Positions 1 to 9,213 of a stretch of 64,000 nucleotides of DNA are shown in pieces. This stretch comes from Torymus aiolomorphi. Its lineage: Eukaryota; Arthropoda; Insecta; Hymenoptera; Torymidae. The notes under the pieces are model-generated. The model was given only the letters and a program-made list of their open reading frames with translations, was not told the DNA's origin and did no database searches. The position numbers and the translations under genes are program-made. The number at the start of each line of letters is the position of its first letter. Within the stretch, counting starts at the first letter, position 1. The DNA is taken from contig CM070875.1 in the NCBI GenBank assembly GCA_036365515.1, positions 94,861,128 to 94,925,127 on the forward strand. Reading direction: 5' to 3'.

Positions 1-1696
1 TTTGAAAGACAGTGAGTGTATAATATAACCTCAAAATGGATCCACATCTTGGACTGACTGTGCAAACGCTGTGGAAGGCATTGGAGAGTGCCAGAAATGG
101 AACAGCAGACAGTGCTGACATACAACGATTCCTCGATTGTATTCCACACACTCTGGTAAGGATAGAAACGTTGATGAATTCGCCATCTTTGACACCACCT
201 GAGAAGAGAATATGGCAGACGTCCTACGGCCAAATACTCAGCATTCAGAGGATACTCAAAGTTTGTCATAAGAGAGGTGGAGAATTACATCAACCTACTG
301 ATGATGGTGAGAAAAGTGCTACTACCAATGCTGAGAGTGTAACTTGGGATGATGGAATATCAGCATTCCAAAACAATATTAGAAGTGGTATTATAACCAA
401 CGTGAGACATCTTGATGTTACCACCTTCATGACTGATGCTGCTACTCTGTTTGAACACAAAATCAAAGAAGTTTTGAAAGAGCACAACTCATTGAAGGTG
501 GATACGGTCCTTGCAGCAGAATTTAGCATTGTCAAGAATGACGAGGAGGTGATTGAAATTAAATATTTCAATACAAAGAGTCAACCTATATTTCAAACCA
601 CTGATTTGAAAGAGTGGTATCTGACTTATGTGAAGCAACCCATTGAACGTGACATGGAAGAGTTTCAGGAACGTGACAGTGGATGGACTCTAAGATCCAT
701 ATTGAACTTAACCATCAGTATTAAAAAACTACAACCATTGCATGCTGGTTCATACATTGAATTACCACGAGAAATAAAAAACAAGAAAGCATGTGCGAAC
801 GTGAAAAAGAATGATGATAAATGTTTTATGTGGGCAGTGCTATCAGCCTTACATCCAGCTAAGCATACAGAAAGAGTGAGCAGTTATACACTCTTTGAAC
901 ACGAGCTGAACTTCAACAAAATTGATTTTCCAGTGCCACCTCAACAGATATCAAGATTTGAGAAACAGAATGATGTATCCATCAACTTATTCATGCTTAA
1001 CCATACAGGTAAGAGCTATGAAGCGACGCCTTGTCATTTGACAGGAGCAAAAAAAGAGAAACATGTAAATTTACTCTTAATCCAAGATCCTGATACAAAA
1101 GTTCCAAGATTTCATTATGTATGGATTAAAAATTTATCTGCTCTTATTTTTTCACAAGTATCGAAGCATGCTTGTAAGAAGTATGTATGTGATCGTTGTC
1201 TACACTACTTCCACAAAGAAGATACACTAAAAGCTCATGAAGTTGGCTGCTCACAAATGAATAAATGTAAAATAGTTCTCCCACAGTTAGATAAAGATAA
1301 AATATTAGAATTTAAGAACTTTAGCCATAAAGAGCGTGTTCCAATAGTAGTGTATGCTGACTTTGAGTGTGTTCTCACACCTGTAGAAGATGAACGTGCA
1401 TATCAAGAGCATGAACCATTCAGCGTAGGCTTCTACGTTCAACATGCTCACGATACATCAAAGTCAAAGTACTACAGCTATAGAAAGAAGACTGAACATG
1501 AAGAAAATCCAGCAAAATGGTTTGTAGAAGAACTTCACAAATTGGCTAAGGAATTAGAAGAGATGCATAAGAATCCTCTTCCAATGACTAATGTGGATTA
1601 AAATGCATTTAGAGATGCTAGATTATGCCATATCTGCCAAAAACCTTTCACCGCTAAGGATAAGAAGGTTAGAGACCACTGCCATCTCACTGGACG

Positions 1697-1767
1697 GTAA
1701 GATTAGTCTTTTAATACTTATAATAATAATAATAATTCTTTATAAAAATAATTTATAATTTTTCAAG
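1697..1767 (+). other. Intron 1 of the Polinton polymerase
   Basis: The sequence begins GTAAGA and ends TTTTTCAAG. Removing it restores the reading frame across the HCHLTG zinc motif into the exonuclease II region. It is 71 nt long and AT-rich. Confidence 0.8.
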
Positions 1768-2430
1768 ATACCGAGGAGCAGCTCATAATAGTTGTAACCT
1801 CAACTACCAGGACTCAAGGACTATTCCAGTCGTTTTCCACAACCTAAGTGGATACGACTCGCATCTATTCATCAAGGAGCTTGCCAATACCTTCAAAGGC
1901 ACAATTAATTTGATTCCTGAGAACAAGGAAAAATACATCTCCTTTACAAAGACAGTGGATCGTAGCATCATTAGTTTCCGATTCATCGACTCTTTTCGCT
2001 TTATGCCATCTTCACTTGATAAATTGGCGTCGTACTTGGAAAACTTGGACATTGTAGAGAAAGAGTTGCAAAATGAATATTCGCCAATGCAAATTGAGCT
2101 TCTCAAGCGAAAAGGAGTGTTTCCATACGACTACATTTCTTCTTTGAATAAACTTGATGTTACAACATTGCCTGGGAAAGACTCTTTCTACAGTAAATTG
2201 TACGATAGCAACATGATGACGAGTACAACCACGCTCAAAAAGTTTGGACTACCTTCCAAGTCAAAACCTCGGGTGAGCACTCGGACATCTATTTGAAGAC
2301 TGATGTGCTCTTGTTGGCAAATGTTTTCGAAGATTTTCGAAAAAACTGTATGGAAGCCTACGACCTGGATCCTGCTCACTATTATACCACTCCTGGTCTA
2401 ACATGGGATGCCATGCTGAAGTATACTCAG

Positions 2431-2501
2431 GTACATTTTATTATTTTCTTTAATTTAAATTTACATTTCAATATTTATAACTAATTTTTTTCTCTTTACA
2501 G
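2431..2501 (+). other. Intron 2 of the Polinton polymerase
   Basis: The sequence begins GTACATTTT and ends with a polypyrimidine tract and TTTACAG. Removal joins the segment ending LKYTQ to the segment starting IKLELLAD in frame. It is also exactly 71 nt. Confidence 0.82.
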
Positions 2502-3979
2502 ATCAAACTGGAACTATTGGCTGACATCGATATGCTGCTTTTTGTCGAACGCGGTATTCGAGGTGGAGTCAGCCAGTGCTCCAACAGATATGCCAAGGCA
2601 AATAATCATTACATGAGAGAAGATTACCATCCAGAGCAAGAGTCGAAGTACATAATGTACATAATGTACTACGACATAAATAACTTATATGGATGGGCAA
2701 TGACTCAATCTCTTCCATATGGAGGATTCAAATGGGTTGAGGATGTGAGTGACTCTAACTTCTTCATGGTTGCCGATGACAACTATACTGGATATATCCT
2801 TGAAGTTGACCTCGAGTACCCCAAGAAAATTCATAACACACACAAAGATCTACCTTTCTGCCCGGAACATCAAGCACCACCGGGCACAAAGCAGGAAAAA
2901 CTATTAACACTCCATAACAAAGAGCGGTATGTCATACATTACGTTGCACTGAAACAGGCGTTGAAACATGGTCTTCGTCTAAAAAAGATACATAGAGCAT
3001 TATAATTCAATCAGAAACCGTGGTTGAAGCCATACATTGATCTCAACAGTGAGAAACGAAAAAATGCGAAGAACGAGTTTGAAAAGATGTTGTTCAAACT
3101 TTTCAATAATGCAGTGTATGGTAAAACCATGGAAAATGAGAGAAAGAGAGTGGATGTCAAGTTGGTTGATCGATGGGAGGAGCGGTATGGTGCTGAGATG
3201 TACATTGCTCAACCTAACTTTCATAGCTGTGCAGTCTTCGAAGAGAATCTTGTAGCCATCCAACTTGTACGTACAAAGATTAAGATCTGCAAACCAATCT
3301 ACATCGATCTCTCAGTGTTGGACTTGTCAAAGACTTTGATATACCGCTTTCACTACGAGTATATGCAAGATCGAGTTGGAGACAAGTCCAAACTCCTATA
3401 CACAGACACAGACAGCCTTGTCTATGAAATTAGAGGAGTGAACATGTATGAACAGATGAAGGCTGACCTCAACGAGTTCGACACCTCTGACTACCCTCCC
3501 AATAACCAGTTCCACATTCCACTGGTGAACAAGAAGGTCGTTGGGCTTATGAAAGATGAGACCAACGGAAAAATCATAACAGAGTTTGTGGGGCTCAGGA
3601 GTAAAATGTACTCTATGAGAATACAAGGCTCCAACACCATCAAAAAAGCCAAAGGAGTGAAAACGACAGTTGTTAAATCAACAATCGCCTTTGAAGACTA
3701 TCTCTCCTGTTTGCTAAATAACACCACCAAGATGTGTGAGCAAAACAACATCCACAGCAGACTCCACGTCCTACGCACAGAGAAGCAGAAGAAGATACGA
3801 TTGATTCCTCATGATAACAAAAGATGTCTGCTGCCCAATGAGACCGACACCTTACCATGGGGACACTACGCATGCGATGGCATGGTGGAGGAAGAACCAC
3901 GAATCACTAGGAAGAGACCACGAATCGATAATTGATATTTGTATTTAGTATTAAGTTTGTAAATATTGTAAATAAAAAA

Positions 3980-4056
3980 AAGAAGTAAACGGGGAGGTAG
4001 TTTTACTTGGTGTACCTCACAGGTGAGAGCGATGGTTGGAGCTCTCTCCACTTCTT
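3980..4056 (+). promoter_or_regulatory. Conserved structured RNA element, copy A (3' of polymerase)
   Basis: An outer stem pairs AAGAAGT (3980-3986) with ACTTCTT (4050-4056). Inside are a GGGAGGT-containing stretch and the 15-nt block TGGTGTACCTCACAG (4008-4022), then a two-base spacer. A perfect 6-bp hairpin follows: GAGAGC (4025-4030), loop GATGGTTGGA (4031-4040), GCTCTC (4041-4046). The same block, spacer, stem length and loop recur at 11,311-11,403 with different but still paired stem bases. It lies about 45 nt past the polymerase stop, between an AATAAA at 3970 and another near 4107. I do not recognise the fold as a known ribozyme. Its role is unknown. Confidence 0.7.
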
Positions 4057-4175
4057 AAAAAAAAAAAAATTATTTTGAAGTATTTTAGATATGTATTTTT
4101 CTAAATGAATAAACCATGTTTTTTATAAAATATACAAATTTATTTATTATTTTTCCATAAAATATACATCTTTAT
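4057..4175. terminator. Convergent polyadenylation region
   Basis: This AT-rich stretch lies between the converging polymerase and integrase genes. It opens with a run of A and holds AATAAA on the plus strand near 4107 and on the minus strand near 4163. It could serve 3' end formation for both genes. Confidence 0.5.
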
Positions 4176-5090
4176 TTATAAATTATTTTTATCAATCCAA
4201 CTATTGTATGAACTATCAAATCCAAGCCATTTAACATAAATTTGATTACCACGTTTCTTCAATATTTTTTCCACTAAGTAAACGTCAAGATACTTGGCCT
4301 TTGATAACTCTTGCTCATAGAAACCTCCTGAGATTGGTTTATCTATGTAATCCTTCAAATGGTAAGTTGTTGGGTTTGTAGATGCTACACGTGTTATTGT
4401 AAATATTTCAGTTGTCCAATTCGCTGTGTAACCCTTTTCGAAAGCATGATTCATTCTACTTACACGAACCTTATCTCCAACCTTGAATTTTGAATTCTTC
4501 ATTGGTTTACGTTCCTGTGTAAACTTCTGCAAAACTTGGCTCGTATTAGTTTTTGTAACATCTTTAGGTTTCATACCGATAGTTCGATGTTTTCTATTAT
4601 TGTATGATGAAATCAGTTCAGGTAAGATATCTATCCACTTGTAGTTTCCACGAAGACTAAATTTTTTCCACATGGCATTTTTGAGAGTACGGTTGAAACG
4701 TTCACAAATAGATGCTTTGAGATTACTATAGGTAGAGTACAGATTAATTTTATACTTTTGCATAAGACTCTCAAACTTTGCATTATAAAACTCTTTACCT
4801 GGATCAGTATGTAGATTCTTAGGCTTTCGACCTTTTGTTAAGATAGATTTCATAGCAATTGAAACATTTTCTCCAGTTTTATTCTGTATTGGTATGGCCC
4901 AAGCAAACTTTGAGAAAACATCAATAACTGTAAGCCGATATTTGTAACCTTTGTTCTCTCGCGAGTATGGTTGCATCTCTACGAGATCAGCTTGCCAGGT
5001 CTCGTCCAAACTTCGTATGACATATTTTCTACGAGGATAATTTCTCCTTGTAGGTTTGTGAAGTTCCTCAACCAATCTTTCATGTTCCAT
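4176..5090 (-). CDS. Polinton integrase (retroviral-type DDE core plus chromodomain)
   Basis: This 304-residue enzyme would insert the linear element into host chromosomes. The catalytic triad is visible: Asp in WQADLVEM (about residue 33), Asp in LHTDPGKEF (about 96) and Glu in SICERFNRT about 34 residues later. A C-terminal SH3-like region (KFKVGDKVRVSR) follows, then a chromodomain-like end (VEKILKK...YVKWLGF, about 268-300) that could bind histone marks and guide target choice. The ORF is uninterrupted, unlike several neighbours. An N-terminal HHCC zinc domain is not seen, so the true start may lie in a lost upstream part; the first ATG was used. Family assignment is firm. Confidence 0.9.
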   Translation of the reverse strand: MEHERLVEELHKPTRRNYPRRKYVIRSLDETWQADLVEMQPYSRENKGYKYRLTVIDVFSKFAWAIPIQNKTGENVSIAMKSILTKGRKPKNLHTDPGKEFYNAKFESLMQKYKINLYSTYSNLKASICERFNRTLKNAMWKKFSLRGNYKWIDILPELISSYNNRKHRTIGMKPKDVTKTNTSQVLQKFTQERKPMKNSKFKVGDKVRVSRMNHAFEKGYTANWTTEIFTITRVASTNPTTYHLKDYIDKPISGGFYEQELSKAKYLDVYLVEKILKKRGNQIYVKWLGFDSSYNSWIDKNNL

Positions 5091-5100
5091 GCTTGTAGAA

Positions 5101-5454
5101 TTAATGATTGATTAGCTGTGCCACAGCCTCTTTTATAGACAAAATATCATCCTTGATTTTGCTAAATTCAGCATCAATTTCATCTCTGTGGTTTTCCACT
5201 ATTATATCCAAGTCATCTAGGCTATTTCTAAGTCTTGTAGTTATATCAATCATTACTTGAATTTCTATTTGAATAATTTTTTGTAAAGTCTCTAAATTTA
5301 CAACATCTTTTGGTTGTTGAAGATCGGCAACATTGCATAATTTTTTATTTTCCATATCATACTGGCCATCGGTAGTGAGTTTGTAGCCAATTCCAGGTGG
5401 ACCTCGGCTACCTTTAGCTCGGTTTAGATTATGTCCAAACACGTCGACACTCAT
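5101..5454 (-). CDS. Polinton small coiled-coil protein, fibre-like (unproven)
   Basis: The protein has 117 residues. The first 30 or so contain a short collagen-like GPPG, then GYKLTTDGQYDMENKKLCN and a NVADL segment. This resembles the 'DG-x-D-x-x-N-K-K-L' repeat seen in some viral and phage fibre or tail-spike proteins. The rest is a heptad-rich helix (about residues 55-115) predicted to form a coiled coil. A TATA element (TATATAC on the minus strand, about 5490-5500) sits about 40 bases upstream of the ATG and overlaps the 3' end of the preceding gene. The gene sits among packaging and integration genes. A trimeric fibre or scaffold is an inference from composition. I know no experimental function. 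Confidence 0.65.
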   Translation of the reverse strand: MSVDVFGHNLNRAKGSRGPPGIGYKLTTDGQYDMENKKLCNVADLQQPKDVVNLETLQKIIQIEIQVMIDITTRLRNSLDDLDIIVENHRDEIDAEFSKIKDDILSIKEAVAQLINH

Positions 5455-5485
5455 GATGAGAATAACAATGAACTATCGAAACGTC

Positions 5486-6382
5486 TCAGTATATATAGCC
5501 TCCTTCACGTAGCTCTTCTATTATCGAGTAAATCTCATTGGTATGACTGTGATTCCCAGCAGATCGCTCAGCCATAAGTAAGCGAAGTCGTTCAACCAAT
5601 TCGTTTGGATCATCCCAGTAAACATAGTCCATTCTACTCATACGTCGTCTGGCGACTTTATATTTAGGTAAAGATCCACCGGACTTATTTTTTGTGAGCT
5701 TGAACATTGGAGCAGTGTACTTATTAAACTTTTTACTATTGTAAGCCTTAATAGCTTCATTTGGATGATTATGTTTTTTGTGTACACTTGATATTTCCAA
5801 AATTTTGCGATAGTTGTTCAAATCTGCTTTCTTTACATATTCTGAATTGGGATTCTTCATAATAAGTAACTCCATGAGGCCTTTGGTTTTGGGAAAAGTT
5901 GCTTCATCCACCCTCACATTGTTTTTATCAAAAGTAAGCAATGAATTACCCAGAGAATAACTATCATTATTCTTACGTATACCATAAAGTCGATCTAAAT
6001 CTTCTGATTTGAACTCAAATAATTGAAGATATCCATCCTCACTATCACTAGTGTTCAAACTCTCATTGAGTATTGTTTTATCTTCATCCTGACTGCCAGC
6101 AGTTTCAAAGTCTCCTTCATTGTCCTCACTGGAATTGTCATTGAAAACTTTGCTTTGTTCGTTAATATCGTAAAGTTCTGGAACCAACTTAGTTTGATGG
6201 ATTTTCTTTGTTTCGATTACAAGTTTTTCAAGAGGATCGACGATAGGTTTGAATGTTTCATGAAGCATCTTTTCTACATTCTCTTTACCAAATTTTAGCA
6301 ATCTATATTTATGTTTGATGGCGTTTCGTGCTTGCATGAGCTGCCTCAATACATTTTTCTCTCTTTGGAAATCGGCCATCAT
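5486..6382 (-). CDS. Polinton conserved hypothetical protein (298 aa)
   Basis: This uninterrupted ORF has a basic N-terminus rich in Arg, Lys and Gln and a predicted helical region. An acidic middle (residues about 85-120, many Glu, Asp and Ser) follows. The conserved C-terminal third includes YVYWDDPNELVERLRLL and ends IIEELREGGYIY. This C-terminal signature recurs in Polinton-derived proteins of many animal genomes, where it lies next to the ATPase and integrase as here. A TATAAATA on the minus strand (about 6428-6437) lies about 45 bases upstream of the start. Location suggests a virion or DNA-binding role, but the sequence does not prove one. Confidence 0.75.
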   Translation of the reverse strand: MMADFQREKNVLRQLMQARNAIKHKYRLLKFGKENVEKMLHETFKPIVDPLEKLVIETKKIHQTKLVPELYDINEQSKVFNDNSSEDNEGDFETAGSQDEDKTILNESLNTSDSEDGYLQLFEFKSEDLDRLYGIRKNNDSYSLGNSLLTFDKNNVRVDEATFPKTKGLMELLIMKNPNSEYVKKADLNNYRKILEISSVHKKHNHPNEAIKAYNSKKFNKYTAPMFKLTKNKSGGSLPKYKVARRRMSRMDYVYWDDPNELVERLRLLMAERSAGNHSHTNEIYSIIEELREGGYIY

Positions 6383-6417
6383 TGTGTTAATGTTTTAACT
6401 GGACTAATGATATTATT

Positions 6418-7029
6418 TTACTTCGCAGCTATATTTATAGCAAAACAGTCAAAACCCTTTCGATATTGCCCATTATTAATGTTTCTATCTTTATCAATGG
6501 TAAGAAATCCGTGACTATCATCTCTCCAACACTTCGAACATAAGTCTTGGAATTGCGTATAACTCATGTCGGTGTTTACATGGTCTGCATAAATATGTTT
6601 TAAGTTAACATCATCTTGACGAAATATAACTAAAAAATTAACATTATCTCTTACAAGGTGTTTAGGTATATGAGCATATGTTTGACATAGATAAAAACAA
6701 TCAACTTGTTTATGTCTCCCCATACAGAAGAAGGCTCGTACATTGTCTTACTTCTCACAAGCAATATCATCAAAAACCATAATGGAATTGGGGAGAGCGT
6801 GCTCTGGATCTACAACTGTATCATGCTCGTTGAATGGAAAGTATTGTATATCATCTACAGGTTCCAATAATTCCTGAAGCAATTTATATTTTGCTTGATT
6901 TAAAGATTTAGAATAGATATATACATTCTCGAATCTTACACCATTGGGATGTGTGATGAGAGCTAGAAGACTATTGGTCTTACCACAATTAGATGGACCA
7001 CAGAAAACAGCACGTAATCCATTGTGCAC
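6418..7029 (-). pseudogene. Polinton A32/FtsK-like genome-packaging ATPase, one stop
   Basis: The enzyme would pump element DNA into capsids. Walker A is GPSNCGKTNSL (about residues 11-21) and Walker B is SIMVFDDI (about 84-91). The C-terminal half (GRHKQVDCFYLCQTYAHI, then a conserved NFLVIFRQDD) is in the same frame after an in-frame TAA at 6745-6747. The broken copy therefore spans 6418-7029 with a single nonsense change and no frameshift. The first codon of the open stretch is not ATG; the frame stays open upstream and the native start is uncertain. Transcription probably starts from the TATATAAGG box at 7078-7088 on this strand. Confidence 0.88.
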
Positions 7030-7063
7030 ATCACAACGTTCAGAACACGAATTGATGAAAAAG

Positions 7064-7088
7064 TATAAATAGAGCTTCCTTATATACT
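7064..7088. promoter_or_regulatory. Divergent TATA pair between ATPase and PLA2 genes
   Basis: On the plus strand TATAAATAG starts at 7064, facing the PLA2 gene. On the minus strand TATATAAGG occupies about 7078-7086, facing the ATPase gene. The two boxes are only a few bases apart, so this is a compact bidirectional promoter. Initiation about 30 bases from the plus box would fall near 7094. That makes the ATG at 7125, not the one at 7092, the likely PLA2 start. Confidence 0.6.
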
Positions 7089-7091
7089 TTT

Positions 7092-7898
7092 ATGCATCAG
7101 TCTCATGCTAGACTTTCAACGACAATGATAATATATAAGCGAAAAAGAGATCGTGGATTAGTTAATAACGTTATAAATAGACTTCCTTTTGAACTTCATA
7201 TACCTGGTTATCAATACTGTGGTCCTGGTACAAAATTAGCTAAACGTTTAGCTCGTGGAGATCCGGGCATCAATCCTCTTGATTCAGCTTGCAAAGAGCA
7301 CGATATAGCCTATTCGAAAAATCGTGAAAACATTCAAGCGAGGAATGAAGCCGATAAAATTTTTGCTGAGAAAGCTTGGAATCGCGTTAAATCAAAAGAC
7401 GCGGGTTTTGTTGAAAAAGCGGCTGCATACGCTGTGACTAATACTATGAAATTGAAATCTAAATTCGGTATGGGTTTAAACCGAAAGAAGAAAGTTACGC
7501 TAAGTAGTGTAATTCAAGCCGCTCGTAAATTGGCAACAAAAGGTAACTGTAGTAAGAGTGTTATCGGTACAACTTTGGATAGAGTGAGAGATATGGTAAA
7601 AGAAGTTGGTGGTAAGGAGAACATCCAAATTCCTAGAGTCTTACCTATTCCAAAAACGGGTGGTATACTACCTCTCATACCACTGTTTGCAGGCTTAAGT
7701 GCCGTTGGTGCTCTTGCAGGTGGAGCTGCTGGTATAGCAAAAGCTGTAAACGATTCCAGAGCTGCTAAGCAGCAGTTGGAAGAAAATAAAAGACATAATA
7801 AGACTATGGAGTCCACGCAATGGGTAAAGGTTTATATCTCAAACCATACAAGCAGGGTTTCGGACTCTACCTCAAACCTTGGAAAGGAGAAGGATTGA
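7092..7898 (+). CDS. PLA2-domain virion protein of the Polinton
   Basis: The N-terminal third is a parvovirus VP1-type secreted phospholipase A2 domain. A calcium-loop signature YCGPGTKLAKRL (about residues 41-52) is followed by the catalytic His-Asp pair in ACKEHDIAY (about 67-75). Such domains help virions cross membranes in parvoviruses; here that role is inferred. A basic region follows, then a Gly/Pro/Ile-rich hydrophobic segment (GGILPLIPLFAGL, about 196-208) like adenoviral core peptide X. The conserved tail motif G-x-GLYLKPYK lies in another frame from about 7820, so the last 30 residues of this ORF are probably frameshifted. The first ATG is at 7092, but 7125 fits the promoter better. 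Confidence 0.82.
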   Translation: MHQSHARLSTTMIIYKRKRDRGLVNNVINRLPFELHIPGYQYCGPGTKLAKRLARGDPGINPLDSACKEHDIAYSKNRENIQARNEADKIFAEKAWNRVKSKDAGFVEKAAAYAVTNTMKLKSKFGMGLNRKKKVTLSSVIQAARKLATKGNCSKSVIGTTLDRVRDMVKEVGGKENIQIPRVLPIPKTGGILPLIPLFAGLSAVGALAGGAAGIAKAVNDSRAAKQQLEENKRHNKTMESTQWVKVYISNHTSRVSDSTSNLGKEKD

Positions 7899-8287
7899 TT
7901 AAAAAAAAAAAAATTTTCTCGGAAGTAATTTTATCGAGAAGAGCTCTCACAGATCAAGATTTACTCAAGTACGCAAACATTTTTAAAATTCCACATTTTC
8001 GTGGTGTTTTTATGCGTAATGCTTTACCAGTTGGTGGACCAAAATATAATGAATCTGCTATTGTTAATCTAGATGATGCGAATGGTCCCGGAACACACTG
8101 GGTAGCTTATAGAAAAAGAGGGAACAATGTTGTATACTTTGACAGTTTTGGTGATCTACAGCCACCATTAGACTTAATGTTGTATCTCGATATAGATGAA
8201 GTTCAGTATAATCATGAGAGATATCAGGACTTCAATACGTATGTTTGTGGACATCTTTGTCTACAATTGTTATCTGAGGCTATATAA
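7820..8287 (+). CDS. Adenain-like cysteine protease of the Polinton
   Basis: The enzyme would mature capsid proteins. The catalytic His lies in GTHWVAYRKRG, an acidic partner in VYFDSFGD, and the nucleophile Cys in YVCGHLCLQLL near the C-terminus. This is the order of the adenovirus protease (C5) family. The conserved part begins at RALTDQDLLKYANIF (about 7945). The ORF reaches upstream only because a run of 13 A joins it in frame to the GLYLKPYK repeat that should end the PLA2 protein. This fusion is probably an artefact of a homopolymer length change. No ATG precedes the conserved start, so the native start may be lost. The stop codon lies inside a TATA box. Confidence 0.82.
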   Translation: MGKGLYLKPYKQGFGLYLKPWKGEGLIKKKKIFSEVILSRRALTDQDLLKYANIFKIPHFRGVFMRNALPVGGPKYNESAIVNLDDANGPGTHWVAYRKRGNNVVYFDSFGDLQPPLDLMLYLDIDEVQYNHERYQDFNTYVCGHLCLQLLSEAI

Positions 8288-8290
8288 GGA
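8276..8290 (+). promoter_or_regulatory. TATA box overlapping the protease stop codon
   Basis: TATATAAG at 8281-8288 contains the protease terminator TAA. It lies 51 bases before the ATG of the minor capsid gene (8332), a spacing that suits a core promoter. Confidence 0.5.
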
Positions 8291-8331
8291 GAAGAAAATC
8301 TATAAAATTCATTCGTGTTTGAAAAGTCATA

Positions 8332-9020
8332 ATGGCACAATCACTCACACTTACCCTTTCGGGTACTTCATCCGTTTTAGAAGCACACTACTTTCCAACT
8401 ATAGAGCTCTCACCTGACAAAAATTATGTTTTAGGTTTGGTAGAATTGTTAACTTTTAACTCTATACCTAACATAGATAAAAGTCATAATAAGTTTTATG
8501 TTGGTGAAAAGATAATTAACATACCCGTTGGGAGTTATGAGATTGAGGATATACATAAACATCTTAACTTAAGACGTTGGCTAAAGAAAATATAGATATT
8601 GGTCTCAAACCAAACACCAACACTCTTCGTAGCTCTATCAAGTGCAGTCAACAAATTGATTTTAGACCTAAAGATTCCATCGGTCGTCTAATAGGTCTCA
8701 ATCCACGTGTGCTTAAACCTAACCTAACTCATACCTCGGATCAACCAGTGGCTATTTTGAAAATCAATGCTTTGAGAATCGAGTGCAACATCACCGCTGG
8801 AGCCTATATAAATGGACAACGCGCGCATATAATTCATGAGTTCTTTCCTACCGCACCATCAGGATATAAGATTGTTGAGGTTCCCTCACAGGTTATTTAC
8901 CTACCAGTTACAGTAAAGTGTATAGATCATTTACAAATACGCATAGTAGATCAAGACGCTCATTTGGTTAATTTTCGAGGAGATATTATCACTGTTAGAT
9001 TGCATATCAAACAGTTGTAA
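8332..9020 (+). pseudogene. Polinton minor (penton-like) capsid protein, one frameshift
   Basis: The N-terminal part (MAQSLTLTLSGTSSVLEAHY, 8332 on) and the C-terminal part (through 9020) lie in different frames. The frame change falls within a few bases of 8570. The first piece has the order typical of Polinton minor capsid proteins: a beta-rich start, then YVLGLVELLTFNSIPN. The second piece has SRPKDSIGRL-type spacing (FRPKDSIGRLIGL), NITAGAYINGQ and a C-terminal IITVRLHIKQL. The protein would form the five-fold vertices of the capsid with a single jelly roll. The gene sits just before the major capsid gene as in related elements. Assignment rests on recalled family resemblance and position. 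Confidence 0.72.
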
Positions 9021-9024
9021 CAAA

Positions 9025-9183
9025 ATGGGGGTTGTGTATAATACTTCATTACGCAAAGAGTATATAAGCAGCGAAGTATACGCTCCAGGCATAAGTCATC
9101 GACGTGCAATCAAAGCACTAACACGGCAAAACATACAATTCCTAAGAAAAATCGACTTAAGAGTTCGAAGTGGTGGAAAATAA
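9025..9183 (+). CDS. Small basic 52-aa protein between the two capsid genes
   Basis: This short ORF starts ATGGGGGTTG four bases after the minor capsid stop and ends before the major capsid gene. The product is basic (many Arg and Lys) and ends with RRAIKALTRQNIQFLRKI followed by a Gly-Gly-Lys tail. It is open in a region where neighbouring genes have acquired breaks, and the position between the two capsid genes is recurrent in this element type. No domain is recognised. It could be a small virion or DNA-binding peptide. A TATATAAG at 9061-9068 lies inside it and probably serves the next gene. Confidence 0.5.
   Translation: MGVVYNTSLRKEYISSEVYAPGISHRRAIKALTRQNIQFLRKIDLRVRSGGK
9061..9068 (+). 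promoter_or_regulatory. TATA box for the major capsid gene
   Basis: TATATAAG lies about 150 bases upstream of the major capsid ATG at 9214, inside the small ORF. It matches the box at 8281 exactly. Confidence 0.4.
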
Positions 9184-9213
9184 CTTGCATCATCTTTTGC
9201 TACTTTCAACGAA

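Larger units (their letters stand above)
36..3935 (+). pseudogene. Polinton/Maverick protein-primed type B DNA polymerase, broken
   Basis: This gene would replicate the element's linear DNA by protein priming. The N-terminal exon (521 codons from ATG 36) has a Cys/His cluster (CDRC, residues about 386-406) and exonuclease motif I (YADFECVL, about residue 443). Downstream exons show a second Cys/His cluster (CHIC, HCHLTG), exonuclease motif II (NLSGYDSHLF), exonuclease motif III (FIDSFRF), polymerase motif A (INNLYGWAM), motif B (NNAVYGKTM) and motif C (YTDTDSLV). Two 71-nt introns with GT-AG ends remove 1697-1767 and 2431-2501. Breaks: an in-frame TAA at 1599-1601, a one-base frame change near 2208, and an in-frame TAA near 3003. 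Family members are usually a single ORF of about 1,000 residues or more, which fits the summed exons. Homology to Polinton/adintovirus polymerases is clear; this copy cannot make full-length protein. Confidence 0.93.

Noticed and set aside
290..571. Antisense ORFs within the polymerase and capsid genes
   Set aside because: They are shadows of real coding frames without supporting features.
3980..4056. The Polinton RNA element as a hammerhead or other known ribozyme
   Set aside because: There is no CUGANGA core or GAAA, and no match to the twister or delta-type cores that I can recognise.
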